Of a DNA stretch of 64,000 nucleotides, positions 25,950 through 34,927 are shown piece after piece. The position numbers and the translations under genes are program-made. Source of the DNA: Streptomyces griseosporeus (GTDB lineage Bacteria > Actinomycetota > Actinomycetes > Streptomycetales > Streptomycetaceae); assembly GCF_014656055.1 (NCBI RefSeq), contig NZ_BNBR01000002.1, positions 187,125 to 251,124 on the forward strand, read 5' to 3'. The notes below the pieces were generated by a model. It was not told the DNA's origin and did not search any database. It worked only from the letters and a program-made list of their open reading frames with translations. The number at the start of each line of letters is the position of its first letter. Positions within the stretch are counted from its first letter, which is position 1.

Positions 25950-26396
25950 ATGACAGCAGCACTCCCCCGCGTCGACTCCGCCCGGCTCATGGAGCTGCTC
26001 TCGGCGTCACTGGCCGCCTACTACGGGGACTTCACCGTGGCCGCCGCCGACGAGAACCTCACGGCCAGCCAGGGCAAGACACTGAATGTGCTGCGCCGGG
26101 GACCGGCCTCGATGAGCACCTTGGCCACCACGCTGACCTGCGACGCCTCCAACATGACCGGGATCGTCGACCGGTTGGAGAAGCGAGGCCTGGTGCGCCG
26201 CGAGCCGAGCGCCTCCGACCGGCGCGTCAAGAACGTCGTACTGACGGCGGAGGGCGAGCGGGTCATCGACGTGATCCGCGGCAACATGCACCGCACGCTC
26301 GCGGGTCTGGACCGGCTGGACGAAGACGAGCGGGCCGCCCTGGGCGCCCTCCTGGAGCGCGTCTTCACCCCGCAGCCCGCTGCCGCCCGCGCCTGA
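25950..26396 (+). CDS. MarR-family repressor
   Basis: A 148-residue winged-helix regulator. The DNA-binding core is RRGPASMSTLATTLTCDASN followed by IVDRLEKRGLVRREPSASDRR, with the Asp-Arg wing typical of MarR proteins, flanked by dimerisation helices at both ends. ATG 25950 is preferred as a leaderless start; an in-frame GTG lies three codons upstream at 25941. It is divergent from an MFS pump and a mycothiol-type enzyme and overlaps operator-like palindromes, so it most likely represses both itself and that operon. Confidence 0.85.
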   Translation: MTAALPRVDSARLMELLSASLAAYYGDFTVAAADENLTASQGKTLNVLRRGPASMSTLATTLTCDASNMTGIVDRLEKRGLVRREPSASDRRVKNVVLTAEGERVIDVIRGNMHRTLAGLDRLDEDERAALGALLERVFTPQPAAARA

Positions 26397-26404
26397 GAGA
26401 AAGG

Positions 26405-27205
26405 TCAGTCGAGCAGGGCGGCCATGAACGTCTCGCGGTGGTTCGCCAGCCATGTCTGCACACGGTCCCAGCGCTCCCATCCTCCGCGGTCGGCGAGTGC
26501 CTGGAGGTAGACGGGGTCGTTGTCGGCCACACGTCGGGATACGAAGGTCCGGCACACCTCGGTGGCCTGCTCGATGACGCCGGGCAGTTCGGCGCGCTCG
26601 TCCGCCGGGAGGCCGTAGCCGTCGGCGAGGATCCGCAGCCGTACGGGCGCGTCCAGCCCTGAGGGGTAAAGGCCTGCCGCGGATTCGGGGTCGAGCATCG
26701 GCACCCAGTAGCGGGCGGTCATGGCGATGTCCCAGAGAGGGCGGCCCGGCGCCGCCATGTCGAAATCGATCAGTGCGGCCGCACGACCGTCGCGGAAGAC
26801 GACGTTCTCCGGGCATACGTCGTTGTGGCACAGCATCGTTCCCCCCTCCGGGTCGGCCAGGTCCCGCGGCCAGTCGGCGCGCGTGTCGACCGCGACGGCC
26901 CTACCGGTCTCGTGCAGGCGCCGCAGCAGGCTGCCGACGGACGCGAGGGCGGCCTCCGTCATCGCCCAGTCCGGGAACGGCGGCAGAGCCACGTCGCCGG
27001 GGAGGAACGTCAGCCGCTCACGGCCGTCGGCGGTGAGACCGACGGGCGCCGGCGCCGCGTCGAAGCCGCGCTCCCTCAGCTCCAGAAGGTAGGCGTGCAG
27101 AGCGCGCGCATGGCGTGGCGCCGGCCGCTCCACCAGCGCACCCCGGCGAAAGACCGCCCCCGTGTTCACCATTCCGCCGACCAGCGCCTCGCCCTCAGCC
27201 GTCAT
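26405..27205 (-). CDS. Aminoglycoside phosphotransferase-family kinase
   Basis: A small-molecule kinase-like protein of 266 residues. The catalytic loop is LCHNDVCPENVVF (HxD...N, about residues 137-149), and LIDFDMA about ten residues later provides the metal-binding aspartate. The N-terminal nucleotide lobe is short, and the C-terminal helices end in WLANHRETF. Proteins of this type phosphorylate aminoglycosides, choline or other hydroxyl compounds, and nothing identifies the substrate here. ATG 27205 is preferred; GTG 27214 is three codons earlier. It is convergent with the MarR gene, stop to stop within 10 bp. Confidence 0.8.
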   Translation of the reverse strand: MTAEGEALVGGMVNTGAVFRRGALVERPAPRHARALHAYLLELRERGFDAAPAPVGLTADGRERLTFLPGDVALPPFPDWAMTEAALASVGSLLRRLHETGRAVAVDTRADWPRDLADPEGGTMLCHNDVCPENVVFRDGRAAALIDFDMAAPGRPLWDIAMTARYWVPMLDPESAAGLYPSGLDAPVRLRILADGYGLPADERAELPGVIEQATEVCRTFVSRRVADNDPVYLQALADRGGWERWDRVQTWLANHRETFMAALLD

Positions 27206-27248
27206 GGCGATCACGCTACCGCCGCGCCGGAGACGCGGGTATGGGCGG

Positions 27249-28517
27249 TCACATGCGGGTGAGGCCGGTCAGGGCCCTGGCCTCCGCGGTGGCGTCCGGG
27301 TCGTGGCCGAGCCATTCGCAGACCAGCACCGTGGCGTCGTCCTCCAGCCGACCGTCGTGGTACTCCAGCACAGCACGGACGAGACGGCGCAGGGTCTCGG
27401 GCACGGGCAGGCCGTCGGCGTGGTGGCGGATGAGGAAGTCGATGAACCGCTGCAGGCCGAACTCCACCCCCTTCGAGCCCCGGGCCTCGGTGATCCCGTC
27501 CGTGTAGAACACGATCCGGTCACCCGGCTCCAGCTGCTCGCGGCACAGGACGACCGGCAGTCCGAGCCCCGTGCCCATGGGGTGGGCGGGACGGCAGCGC
27601 AGCTCACTGATCCAGCGCCCGCCACGGATGATGACCGGCGGGTGGTGACCGCGGTTGACCCAGGTGAAGACACCGGTGCCGGTGTCCAGGTCGGCGACCA
27701 CCCCGGTCGCGTAGCGGGTCTGGCCGTACTGCTCGATCAGGGCCTCTTCGATCCGTTCGGTCAGCTCCACCAGTCCGGCCTTCCGACGGCGGAAGCTCCG
27801 GCAGGTGGCCATGGCGAGGTTCGCGGTCAGCCCCGCGGCGGTGTCGTGTCCCATCGCGTCGAAGATCGACAGGTGCACGACCGGTCCGGCCGTGGCGTAG
27901 TCGAAGGCGTCACCGCTGATGCGGTAGGCCGGCTCCATCGCCGCGGAGATCACGACACGCCCGTCGGCATAGGTGCGCGGCGGCATCAGCTGCCACTGCA
28001 TCTCGGCGGCGATGTCCATCGGCTCCGTGCGGGTGAGCCGGGCGTAGGAGTCGCTGTGCCCGCGCTTGCTGACCAGGATCAGCGCGATCACGGACGCCAG
28101 CGCCTCCATGTCCCGCCGTACCCGCTCCGAGTCGTCGGCCGCGGTGACGCGCAGCACCCCGATCCGCTCGGTGCCGTCCAGCAACGGCACCCACCAGCGG
28201 TGCTGCTCGGCGGGGGCGGAACTGTCGGGCACGACCTGGACGTGCTGGTAGGCCCGCCCCGGCAGCGTTCCCTCGACCTTCAGCTCGGCCTGCGCACCGT
28301 CCGTCGCCTGCCCGGCGTCCTCGCCGCGGCCGGTCAGCAGCCGCAACGCGTGGCGCTGCACGTCCCCGACGTAGATCAGCACCTCGGTCATGCCCGCGGC
28401 CGCCGCGTGCTCGGTGACCCGGGCGGGCAGGAGTTCCAAGGGCATCACGTGGCTGGCGGCCAGCAGGCCCTCCAGCATCCCCCGGCCGTCGCGGTCGCGG
28501 TCCTCCACAGCCAGCAC
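27249..28517 (-). CDS. SpoIIE/RsbU-type serine phosphatase
   Basis: A 422-residue protein. Residues about 1-165 form a GAF-like sensory domain with no membrane segment, and residues about 180-410 a PP2C-like phosphatase with the metal-binding acids in SGDAFDY, FDAMGHD, YTDGI and LEDDATVLV. Such enzymes dephosphorylate STAS antagonists and so release a sigma factor. GTG 28517 is chosen for AGGAAAGAGA directly before it; upstream in-frame ATGs lack a site. An STAS protein and an RsbW-like kinase lie 4-6 kb away, and a second phosphatase lies between. Confidence 0.85.
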   Translation of the reverse strand: MLAVEDRDRDGRGMLEGLLAASHVMPLELLPARVTEHAAAAGMTEVLIYVGDVQRHALRLLTGRGEDAGQATDGAQAELKVEGTLPGRAYQHVQVVPDSSAPAEQHRWWVPLLDGTERIGVLRVTAADDSERVRRDMEALASVIALILVSKRGHSDSYARLTRTEPMDIAAEMQWQLMPPRTYADGRVVISAAMEPAYRISGDAFDYATAGPVVHLSIFDAMGHDTAAGLTANLAMATCRSFRRRKAGLVELTERIEEALIEQYGQTRYATGVVADLDTGTGVFTWVNRGHHPPVIIRGGRWISELRCRPAHPMGTGLGLPVVLCREQLEPGDRIVFYTDGITEARGSKGVEFGLQRFIDFLIRHHADGLPVPETLRRLVRAVLEYHDGRLEDDATVLVCEWLGHDPDATAEARALTGLTRM

Positions 28518-28766
28518 TCTCTTTCCTCGGCACGGCATCAACGCCGTCCGCCGACAGGTGCGTCGCTATCAGTCTGCCCCTCTTCGGTTGCGGGGTCCCG
28601 GGGTGTATCGCCGCTCTTCGGTCGATGGCGGCTGGTGGACGGCCCGGCAGCTTGCCGCCCGGTCGCCGGCGACGACGATCTGGCGCGGCGCGACCGGGTG
28701 ACCGCGCGCCTCCACCTGGGGCAACCGGCCGTTTACCCCCTGCGGGGTGGGGGGACCCTGCGACTC

Positions 28767-29693
28767 ATGACACGCACGCTACGTCGCCGGATGGGGCAGA
28801 ACCGAGTGCTGCGGCTGCTGGACGGCCTGGAACGGCAGCCTCGCGCGGACACCGTCATGGACCTGGTCGGCCGGGGCGTGCGCGCTCTTCCGCTGGGCGG
28901 CGGCCGGGACCTGTTGCACGGCAGGTGGCTCGGCCATCCGGTGCATCCCCTGATGGTCCAGGTCCCCATCGGGAGCTGGCTTTCCGCCGCGGTGCTGGAC
29001 CTGCGTCCCAGCCGGTCACGAGAGGCGAGCCTTCTCATCGGCGTCGGGCTGGCCGCCGCCGCTCCCGCCGCGCTGGCCGGTGCCGTCGACTGGGCCGAGC
29101 TGCACCGCCCGCAGCAGCGGGTCGGCCTGGTGCACGCGCTGGCCAACACCGCGGCCGTCGGGCTGTACGCCGCCTCGCTCGTGTGCCGCGCCAAGGGCCG
29201 TACCGGGGCCGGGCGGGGGTTCGCCTACCTGGGCCTGACGGCGGCGGCGACCGGCGGCATGCTGGGCGGCCACCTCGCCTACCGGCAGGCGGCGGGCGCC
29301 AACCACGCCGAGGAGGTGCCGCACGTCGTCTCGGAGGGCTGGCACCGCATCGGCGCCGTGGCCGACTTCCCGGCGGGCCAGGCGGTGCGGCGCAGCGTGG
29401 ACGACGTGCCGGTCCTGGTGGTGCGCGAGCCCGGAGGGGCCGTCCACGCGCTGGCCGACCGGTGCAGCCACCTGGCGGGGCCCCTGTCCGAGGGAACCGT
29501 CGAGGACGGATGTGTGCGGTGCCCCTGGCACGGCAGCGTCTTCCGGCTCTCCGACGGCTGGAACGTACGCGGCCCGGCCACCGCTCCCCAGCCCGCCTTC
29601 GACACCCGCATCGTCGACGGCCACGTCGAGGTGCGTCTGCCGGAAGAGTCATCCGCCGAGAGCAGCCCGTCGACGGCGGAGGCCTTGCCGTAA
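28767..29693 (+). CDS. DUF2231 membrane protein fused to a Rieske [2Fe-2S] domain
   Basis: A 308-residue protein with two parts. Residues about 50-190 are a DUF2231-type membrane domain with four helices and the HPVHPLMVQVPIG signature, whose histidines suggest heme or metal binding. Residues about 200-295 are a Rieske domain with CSHLAGPLSEG and CPWHGSVF, the two Cys-x-His ligand pairs. The combination suggests membrane electron transfer, or a redox sensor that faces the phosphatase gene divergently. The ATG follows a GGGGTGGGGGGA stretch. The acidic C-terminal tail has no feature. Confidence 0.82.
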   Translation: MTRTLRRRMGQNRVLRLLDGLERQPRADTVMDLVGRGVRALPLGGGRDLLHGRWLGHPVHPLMVQVPIGSWLSAAVLDLRPSRSREASLLIGVGLAAAAPAALAGAVDWAELHRPQQRVGLVHALANTAAVGLYAASLVCRAKGRTGAGRGFAYLGLTAAATGGMLGGHLAYRQAAGANHAEEVPHVVSEGWHRIGAVADFPAGQAVRRSVDDVPVLVVREPGGAVHALADRCSHLAGPLSEGTVEDGCVRCPWHGSVFRLSDGWNVRGPATAPQPAFDTRIVDGHVEVRLPEESSAESSPSTAEALP

Positions 29694-29772
29694 GGGGCCG
29701 ATGGGCACGGGGGCTGACCGCGGCCACAGCAACGGCCGGCCCGCGGACTGACGTGGCCCGAACAGCCGTCTG

Positions 29773-30525
29773 TCATTCGGTCCAGGAACGTGTAAGCGGA
29801 ACGGAAGACAGCGGGGGGAGATTGGCGGCCGCGTACTCGTCCGCAATCCCGAAGACGCTGGCACAGCGCGGACACTCCGCGCGGCCCATGAGATACCTGA
29901 TCCTCTCGGCCAGCCGGTCCTGACCGTCACGGACCGCGAGGTCGTACATCCACCGACCTGTGCCGTCGAGCTCCGCGACGGACGCCGGCCGCAGATCGCG
30001 TCGGTCGACGTCCCAGGCGTCCCAGTCCCGGCGGGCGGAGTAGGTCCCGTATCCGCCGATGGCGATGGTCACGTTCAGGGAGCAGTGCGGACAGGGCACC
30101 GCGTAGAAGTCATCGCTGAAGTCACCCAGGGCGGCGCTCCAGTGGAACTGCCCCTCGATCGCCAGGAGGGTGCGGAAGCCCCAGATGTAGTCAGCCGGGC
30201 GCGTTCGGAGGCGACGGTCCACCAGCTCCCGAAGCTCCGCGATGGCGTCGGCACTCTCCACGAACATGAGTTCGCCCTGGTCGTCCGTCATCGCGCTCCG
30301 CACGATCGCCCCGGCCATCTCCAGCGCTTGCGTCTCGCTTCGGGCGAGCGCGACCAGACGTGGCAGCGCGGCCGGACTGCCCGGGACGAGGGTCTCCCCC
30401 TCTCCGCACAGCATCGTCCACAGCTCGCGCCACACGCTCTCGCTGACGCCCCCGGCCTCCACCTGATCCAGGAGCGCCGGCAGGAGCTCATCGGTCCGAG
30501 GTACGTACGGGCGCCCCCAGTTCAT
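29773..30525 (-). CDS. Hypothetical protein with two CxxC pairs
   Basis: No family was recognised. The 250-residue protein has an N-terminal all-helical part (DELLPALLDQVEAGGVSE and the following helices, repeat-like) and a C-terminal part with VPCPHCSLN near 140 and AECPRCASVFG near 225. The two CxxC pairs could form one zinc ribbon across an intervening 80 residues. No signal peptide or membrane segment is present. ATG 30525 has GAGGG very close upstream. It lies between two signalling genes but points away from the phosphatase on its right. Confidence 0.65.
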   Translation of the reverse strand: MNWGRPYVPRTDELLPALLDQVEAGGVSESVWRELWTMLCGEGETLVPGSPAALPRLVALARSETQALEMAGAIVRSAMTDDQGELMFVESADAIAELRELVDRRLRTRPADYIWGFRTLLAIEGQFHWSAALGDFSDDFYAVPCPHCSLNVTIAIGGYGTYSARRDWDAWDVDRRDLRPASVAELDGTGRWMYDLAVRDGQDRLAERIRYLMGRAECPRCASVFGIADEYAAANLPPLSSVPLTRSWTE

Positions 30526-30858
30526 CACCCTCGCATTCAAGCGTGCCGAAGACGCCGGAACGGGGGCAAGGGCCGGCGCCCGGTCCCGTTGGCCGCTGTG
30601 CAGAAGAATCCCGGCCGCGGGGACGTCGTCGATGTCACGACGGCCGTGGGCGGCGAGCCGCTCGGGGGTGGCGGGTGGAGACTGTTGGAGAGAGCCGCGG
30701 CGTTGTGGGCAGGCCCCGCCCGCCGAGCCGGGGCTTCCGGACGGGCGGCCCTTTCGGGAGGCGTTCCGGCGTGAAGCGGGGGCATGTGGCAAAGGGCAGG
30801 CCGGCGAGCGGATGTGCCGTCGGCGGACAGACACCGGGATTCGAGCAAGGGGACGGGA
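30526..30858. other. 333-bp divergent region, no gene seen
   Basis: Between the divergent hypothetical and the second phosphatase no reading frame with credible composition was found. A GC-rich inverted repeat, GCCCCG...CGGGGC, lies at 30713-30734. I saw no GGGTAC/T sigma-B-like -10 element in either direction. The phosphatase ribosome binding site AAGGGGA is at the right edge. Confidence 0.4.
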
Positions 30859-32595
30859 ATGGCAGGGCCTGAGCAGGCGGCGCCCTACACGAGGCGGCAG
30901 GCCGGAGCGACACAGGCCGGAGCCACACCCGCTGCCGCGCTGACCGACGCGTTGGAAGCCATCGGCACCGGCGCCTACGTGGTGAACGCGGAAGGCCGCA
31001 TCCTGGCCGTCAACTCCCTCGCCGAGAAGATGCTGATCCGTCCGGCCTCCGAGCTCATCGGCCGGGACGCGCACGACCTGCTGCACCGGGACGCCCACGG
31101 CCAGCGCCTGTCGAGGACCCAGTGCACCGTGCGGCAGGCGTTCCACATCGGCAGTACGGCCCAGGTGGAGGAGGACTACTTCGCCCGCGGGGACGGCTCG
31201 GTGCTGCCCATCTCCTGGCTGATCACCCCGTACGACATCGGCCACGACAGCGGCACGCTCGTCGTCTTCCACAGCTGCGACCGCCGGCAGACACCCGAAG
31301 GGGAGCCGGGCTCGTCGAGCACACCGCTGTCGGAACTGGACCGGCTCGCCCTGCTGGCCGAGACCACCACACAGCTCACCTCCACCCTCGACGTCGAAGA
31401 GGCGCTGCGCCGTCTGGTGACACTGGTCGTGCCCCGGCTGGCGGACTGGGCGATCGTCGATCTGATCGCCGAGCGCGACGAGCTGTGGCGCAGCATCGTC
31501 GTCCACGCCGACGGGGACACCCTGCTGCACCGCGAGGACCTCCAGGGTCCGATGCCACCGATCCCGCCGCACTCCCCCATGCCGCTGTCCAGGGCCCTGC
31601 GCGGAGTCGCGTCCACCGTGGCCGGGCCCGAGACCTACCGGCAGGAACCGGACTCCGGGATCGCCGTGGAACAGCGCCGCCTGTTCGACACCACCGGCAT
31701 CCGCTCCGCCGCCATCGCCCCCATCCGCAGCACCCGCGAGGTCCTGGGAGCACTCACCCTGGGCCGTGCCGCGCATCCGGGCACGTTCACGACGGCCGAC
31801 CTGCCCCTGATCGAGGACATCGCGCGCCGCGCCGGGCTCGCGCTGGACAACGCACGCCTGTACGAGCGTCAGCGCAAGGTCGCCGAGACCATGCAGAATC
31901 ACCTGCTGCCCCAGATGCCCCATGTACCGGGACTGCAGATGACGGCCCGCTACCTGCCCGCGCCCGACGCCTCCCAGGTCGGCGGCGACTGGTACGACGC
32001 CTTCTCGCTGTCCGACGGCGCCACCGCGCTGGCGGTCGGGGACGTCGTCGGCCATGACCTGGAGGCCGCGGCCGGCATGGCACAGGTGCGCAACATGCTC
32101 CGCGCCTACGCCTGGGCGCTGCAAGAACCCCCGAGCCAGATCGTCAGTCGGCTCGACGAGGCGATCATGCAGATCACCGAGGTCACCATGGCCACCCTGG
32201 TGCTCGCCCGCATCGAGGAAGTGGGCGACGGCCACTGGAAGCTGTCCTGGACCAACGCGGGCCACCCACCGCCCCTGCTGATCAGCCACGACGGCCTGAC
32301 CCGTTACCTGACCGACGGCCACGGCATTCTGCTGGGAACCGGAGCCGGCAGACCGCGCACCGACGCGAGCGTCGTGCTGCCGCCGGGCTCCACGCTCGTG
32401 CTGTACACCGACGGACTGATCGAAGAGCCCGGCCACACCGTCGACGACGGCCTGCAGCGGCTGCGCCGGCACGCCGCCGCCCTCGCCCACCGGCCCCTGG
32501 CCTCGTTCACCGACCAGCTGCTGCGCAGGGTCCGCCCGGCCGCCAACGACGACGACGTCGCGCTCCTCGCCCTGCGGACACCCGAGCGGGTGTGA
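30859..32595 (+). CDS. PAS-GAF-SpoIIE serine phosphatase
   Basis: A 578-residue soluble signalling protein. A PAS domain (about 25-140) starts ALEAIGTGAYVVNAEGRILAVN, a GAF domain (about 155-330) starts LALLAETTTQLTSTLDVEEAL, and a SpoIIE phosphatase (about 335-575) has GGDWYDAF, VGDVVGHDLEA, YTDGLIEE and NDDDVALLA as metal sites. It should sense a small ligand or redox state and dephosphorylate an STAS anti-anti-sigma factor. The ATG is preceded by AAGGGGA. It is next to an RsbW-like gene facing it, with the STAS gene one further, so both likely partners are close by. Confidence 0.88.
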   Translation: MAGPEQAAPYTRRQAGATQAGATPAAALTDALEAIGTGAYVVNAEGRILAVNSLAEKMLIRPASELIGRDAHDLLHRDAHGQRLSRTQCTVRQAFHIGSTAQVEEDYFARGDGSVLPISWLITPYDIGHDSGTLVVFHSCDRRQTPEGEPGSSSTPLSELDRLALLAETTTQLTSTLDVEEALRRLVTLVVPRLADWAIVDLIAERDELWRSIVVHADGDTLLHREDLQGPMPPIPPHSPMPLSRALRGVASTVAGPETYRQEPDSGIAVEQRRLFDTTGIRSAAIAPIRSTREVLGALTLGRAAHPGTFTTADLPLIEDIARRAGLALDNARLYERQRKVAETMQNHLLPQMPHVPGLQMTARYLPAPDASQVGGDWYDAFSLSDGATALAVGDVVGHDLEAAAGMAQVRNMLRAYAWALQEPPSQIVSRLDEAIMQITEVTMATLVLARIEEVGDGHWKLSWTNAGHPPPLLISHDGLTRYLTDGHGILLGTGAGRPRTDASVVLPPGSTLVLYTDGLIEEPGHTVDDGLQRLRRHAAALAHRPLASFTDQLLRRVRPAANDDDVALLALRTPERV

Positions 32596-32747
32596 CATCC
32601 CCTGGTCCGACGGAATCTCCCCACCGGGGGGCCGGACCGACCTCCGTCAGAACATTCCTGCCCGCCTGCCCGCAGCACTGTCGACCGCTCACCGGGCCGA
32701 CGGACTCGGCCCGCACCACTGCCCCTCCCCGCAAAGGTGCGCGCAAG

Positions 32748-33227
32748 CTACTCGGGGCTACGCCCTGCGACGGCGCCGCCGGGATCGTCCAGCAGGGCGA
32801 TGCGGGCGGTGATGCGTTTGCCCACCGGTTCCCGCTGGACCTCGAAGCCCTGGGACACCGCCATCACGATCTCCAGACCGTGCTGCCCGACCCGCCCGGC
32901 GTCCGCGGAGCGGGCCACCGGCAGCACCGGCTCGGAGTCCCAGACCACCACCTCGACCATGTCGCCGGCGATCCGCAGATCCATCAGCACCGGACCGGGC
33001 GCATGCTTGTGGGCGTTGGTGATCAGCTCGCTGACCACCAGCCGGGTCACGTCCACTGCTCGCCGCGAGACGGGCAGGCCCGCTTCGGCCTGCACCCGGG
33101 CGAGGAACTGCGCCGCCAGGTGGCGCGCCTGGGCGATGTCCGTGCTGTCGCCCGACAGCGCCACCGTGGTCCGCAGCTGCTGCTCGTCCGGTGCGGTGCC
33201 CTCCTCATCCACTGGAACTGGTTCCAT
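32748..33227 (-). CDS. RsbW-like ATP-binding anti-sigma kinase
   Basis: A 159-residue GHKL-type ATPase. The N-box is SELITNAHKHAPGP and the G-box region is DAGRVGQHGLEIVMA; VVWDSEPVLP between them is typical of Streptomyces RsbW-like proteins. Such kinases bind a sigma factor or phosphorylate an STAS antagonist. ATG 33227 is preferred over the adjacent GTG at 33230. A sigma-B-type promoter lies about 40 bp upstream, so the gene may belong to a general-stress regulon. It is divergent from the STAS gene and convergent with the phosphatase. Confidence 0.82.
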   Translation of the reverse strand: MEPVPVDEEGTAPDEQQLRTTVALSGDSTDIAQARHLAAQFLARVQAEAGLPVSRRAVDVTRLVVSELITNAHKHAPGPVLMDLRIAGDMVEVVVWDSEPVLPVARSADAGRVGQHGLEIVMAVSQGFEVQREPVGKRITARIALLDDPGGAVAGRSPE

Positions 33228-33264
33228 CACGGCCCGCTTTCGCCACCCCGTTCACACCTCGCGT

Positions 33265-33289
33265 GTACCCGCGCCCGCGCGATACACGC
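33265..33289 (-). promoter_or_regulatory. SigB-type promoter for the RsbW-like gene
   Basis: On the minus strand, GCGT (33289-33286), a 15-bp spacer and GGGTAC (33270-33265) match the Streptomyces sigma-B-family consensus GNNT-N14-16-GGGTAC/T. It lies 38 bp before ATG 33227. The match is by eye only and the -35 is minimal. Confidence 0.5.
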
Positions 33290-33404
33290 TCCACTCTGCT
33301 GCGCCGACTCCCCGCCGACACCTGCGGCATCCCCCGGACGTGCGCGGACGCACTTTGGGCGGGAGGTCCTGGTGTGCAAGTATCACCGAATGGCTGAGGG
33401 ACGA

Positions 33405-33767
33405 ATGACGGACACCGAGCGAACCGAACCGGTCGGCGGGCTATCGGTCGTGGCCACCGCCACGGACGGCATCCGCGTGCTGACCCTGGCCGGCGAGATC
33501 GATCACGAGACGAGCGACCAGCTGCGCCGTGCCCTGGAGGTCACGGGCACCGCCGGACCGCGCATCGTGGTCGACATGGGCCAGGTCACCTTTATGGACT
33601 CCAGCGGCATCAACGTCCTCATCGCCGCCTACCAGGCCGTCACCGCGGCCGACGGCTGGCTGCGCCTGGCCGCACCCACCGACTCCGTCGCGCGCGTGCT
33701 GCAGTTGGTCGGCGTCGACGACCTCATCGAATGCCACCCCACCCTGCAGGAAGCGCTCGCTGCCTGA
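33405..33767 (+). CDS. STAS-domain anti-sigma factor antagonist
   Basis: A 120-residue single STAS domain. The phosphorylatable serine lies in VTFMDSSGINVLIAAYQ (about residues 60-76), with the DSSG core of RsbV/SpoIIAA proteins. Dephosphorylated protein would capture an RsbW-like kinase and free its sigma factor. ATG 33405 is chosen since GAGGG lies five bases upstream; ATG 33390 is possible. It is divergent from the RsbW-like gene, and with the two phosphatases nearby it completes the visible parts of a partner switch, except that no sigma factor of that class lies alongside. Confidence 0.88.
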   Translation: MTDTERTEPVGGLSVVATATDGIRVLTLAGEIDHETSDQLRRALEVTGTAGPRIVVDMGQVTFMDSSGINVLIAAYQAVTAADGWLRLAAPTDSVARVLQLVGVDDLIECHPTLQEALAA

Positions 33768-33835
33768 CCCGCTCGGGCGCCCCGTGAGTGCCCGAAGGGC
33801 TGCTCACGGGCGCGCGGCAGTGCCGGGGGGCAACC

Positions 33836-34927
33836 TCACGCGGGCGTCTTCTTGCGTCGGCGCCCGCTGCGGGCGAGGGCGTCGACGAGCTGGTCGCGGC
33901 TCAGCTTCGACCGGCCGGGAAGGTCCTCGTCGGTGGCCCGCTGGTACAGCTCGGCCTTGCTCAGCTTCTGCAGCTCCTTCACGCCGCCGGTGTCGCGGGT
34001 GCGCGCCCGCGCTGCGCCGGCCTTCTTCGGCGGCGCCTTTCGCGCCGGCGACTTGGCCTGCTTGCCGCCGGCCGATGACCGGGCGGCCGCCTTGCGCGGC
34101 GCGGCCTCGCCCTTCTCCTCGGCGTCGGGCTCGCTGCCGCCACGGCCGGAGCGGGCGGCCTGGACACTTCCTTCGAGGACCTTCATCAGGTCGATCACAT
34201 TGGTCGCCTCCGGCGCCTCGTCCGCCACGGCGATCTCCCTGCCCTCGGCCTTGGCCCTGACCAGCTCGCGGACCTTCTCCTGGTAGGTGTCCTGGTAGCG
34301 GGACGGCTCCCAGTCGGTGCTGAGCGCGTCGACGAGCTGCAGCGCCATGTCCAGCTGCTTGCCGCGCCCCGCCCGCCCCGAGGGAAGCTCGGGCAGTTCC
34401 TGGCGCGGGTCGCGCACCTCGTCCGCCCAGTGCAGGGTCTGCAGTACGAGCACCTTGTCCTCCGCGCGCAGCGCGGTCAGGTACTGCTTGTTGCGCATGA
34501 CGAAGGTGGCGATCCCGACCTTGTTCGCCTCGGCCAGTGCGGCCCGCAGCAGCTCGTAGACCTTCGTGTACTCCTTGCCGCGGGGTGCGAGGTAGTAGGT
34601 GCGGTCGAAGTAGACGGGCTCGATCCGGTCGAGGTCGACGAAGTCGGTGATGTCGATGGTCCGGGAGCGGCCCGGCGCGATCTCGTCCAGCTCGTCCGGC
34701 TCCACCACGACGTACTGGCCCTGGTCGATCTCGTAGCCCTTGACGATGTCACTGGTGTCGACCTCGTCGCCGGTGCGCTCGTTGACCCGCCTGCTGCGGA
34801 TCCGGTCCGAGGTGCCCCGCTGCAGCTGGTGGAAGTGGACCGTGTGGTCCTCCGTCGCCGTGTAGAGGCCGACGGGGACGGTCACGAGGCCGAACGTGAT
34901 CACGCCTGTCCACATCGCCCGAGCCAT
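33836..34927 (-). CDS. ku: Ku protein with Lys/Ala-rich tail and C-terminal SAP-like domain
   Basis: A 363-residue bacterial Ku homologue; Ku binds DNA double-strand ends as a dimer and recruits LigD for non-homologous end joining. The core (about 1-255) begins [20 protein letters not shown] and includes [22 protein letters not shown]. After it comes a basic, Ala/Lys/Arg-rich segment (about 260-325), then [20 protein letters not shown], a SAP- or Rho-N-like helix-extension-helix. The tail is longer than in minimal Ku proteins and may bind DNA on its own. ATG 34927 matches the family start and has GGAG eight bases upstream. No ligD gene is in the window. Confidence 0.93.
   Translation of the reverse strand: MARAMWTGVITFGLVTVPVGLYTATEDHTVHFHQLQRGTSDRIRSRRVNERTGDEVDTSDIVKGYEIDQGQYVVVEPDELDEIAPGRSRTIDITDFVDLDRIEPVYFDRTYYLAPRGKEYTKVYELLRAALAEANKVGIATFVMRNKQYLTALRAEDKVLVLQTLHWADEVRDPRQELPELPSGRAGRGKQLDMALQLVDALSTDWEPSRYQDTYQEKVRELVRAKAEGREIAVADEAPEATNVIDLMKVLEGSVQAARSGRGGSEPDAEEKGEAAPRKAAARSSAGGKQAKSPARKAPPKKAGAARARTRDTGGVKELQKLSKAELYQRATDEDLPGRSKLSRDQLVDALARSGRRRKKTPA

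Noticed and set aside
33230..33404. Riboswitch or structured RNA between the RsbW-like and STAS genes
   Set aside because: No extended stem-loop or known riboswitch pattern was seen; the region is adequately explained by two divergent promoters.
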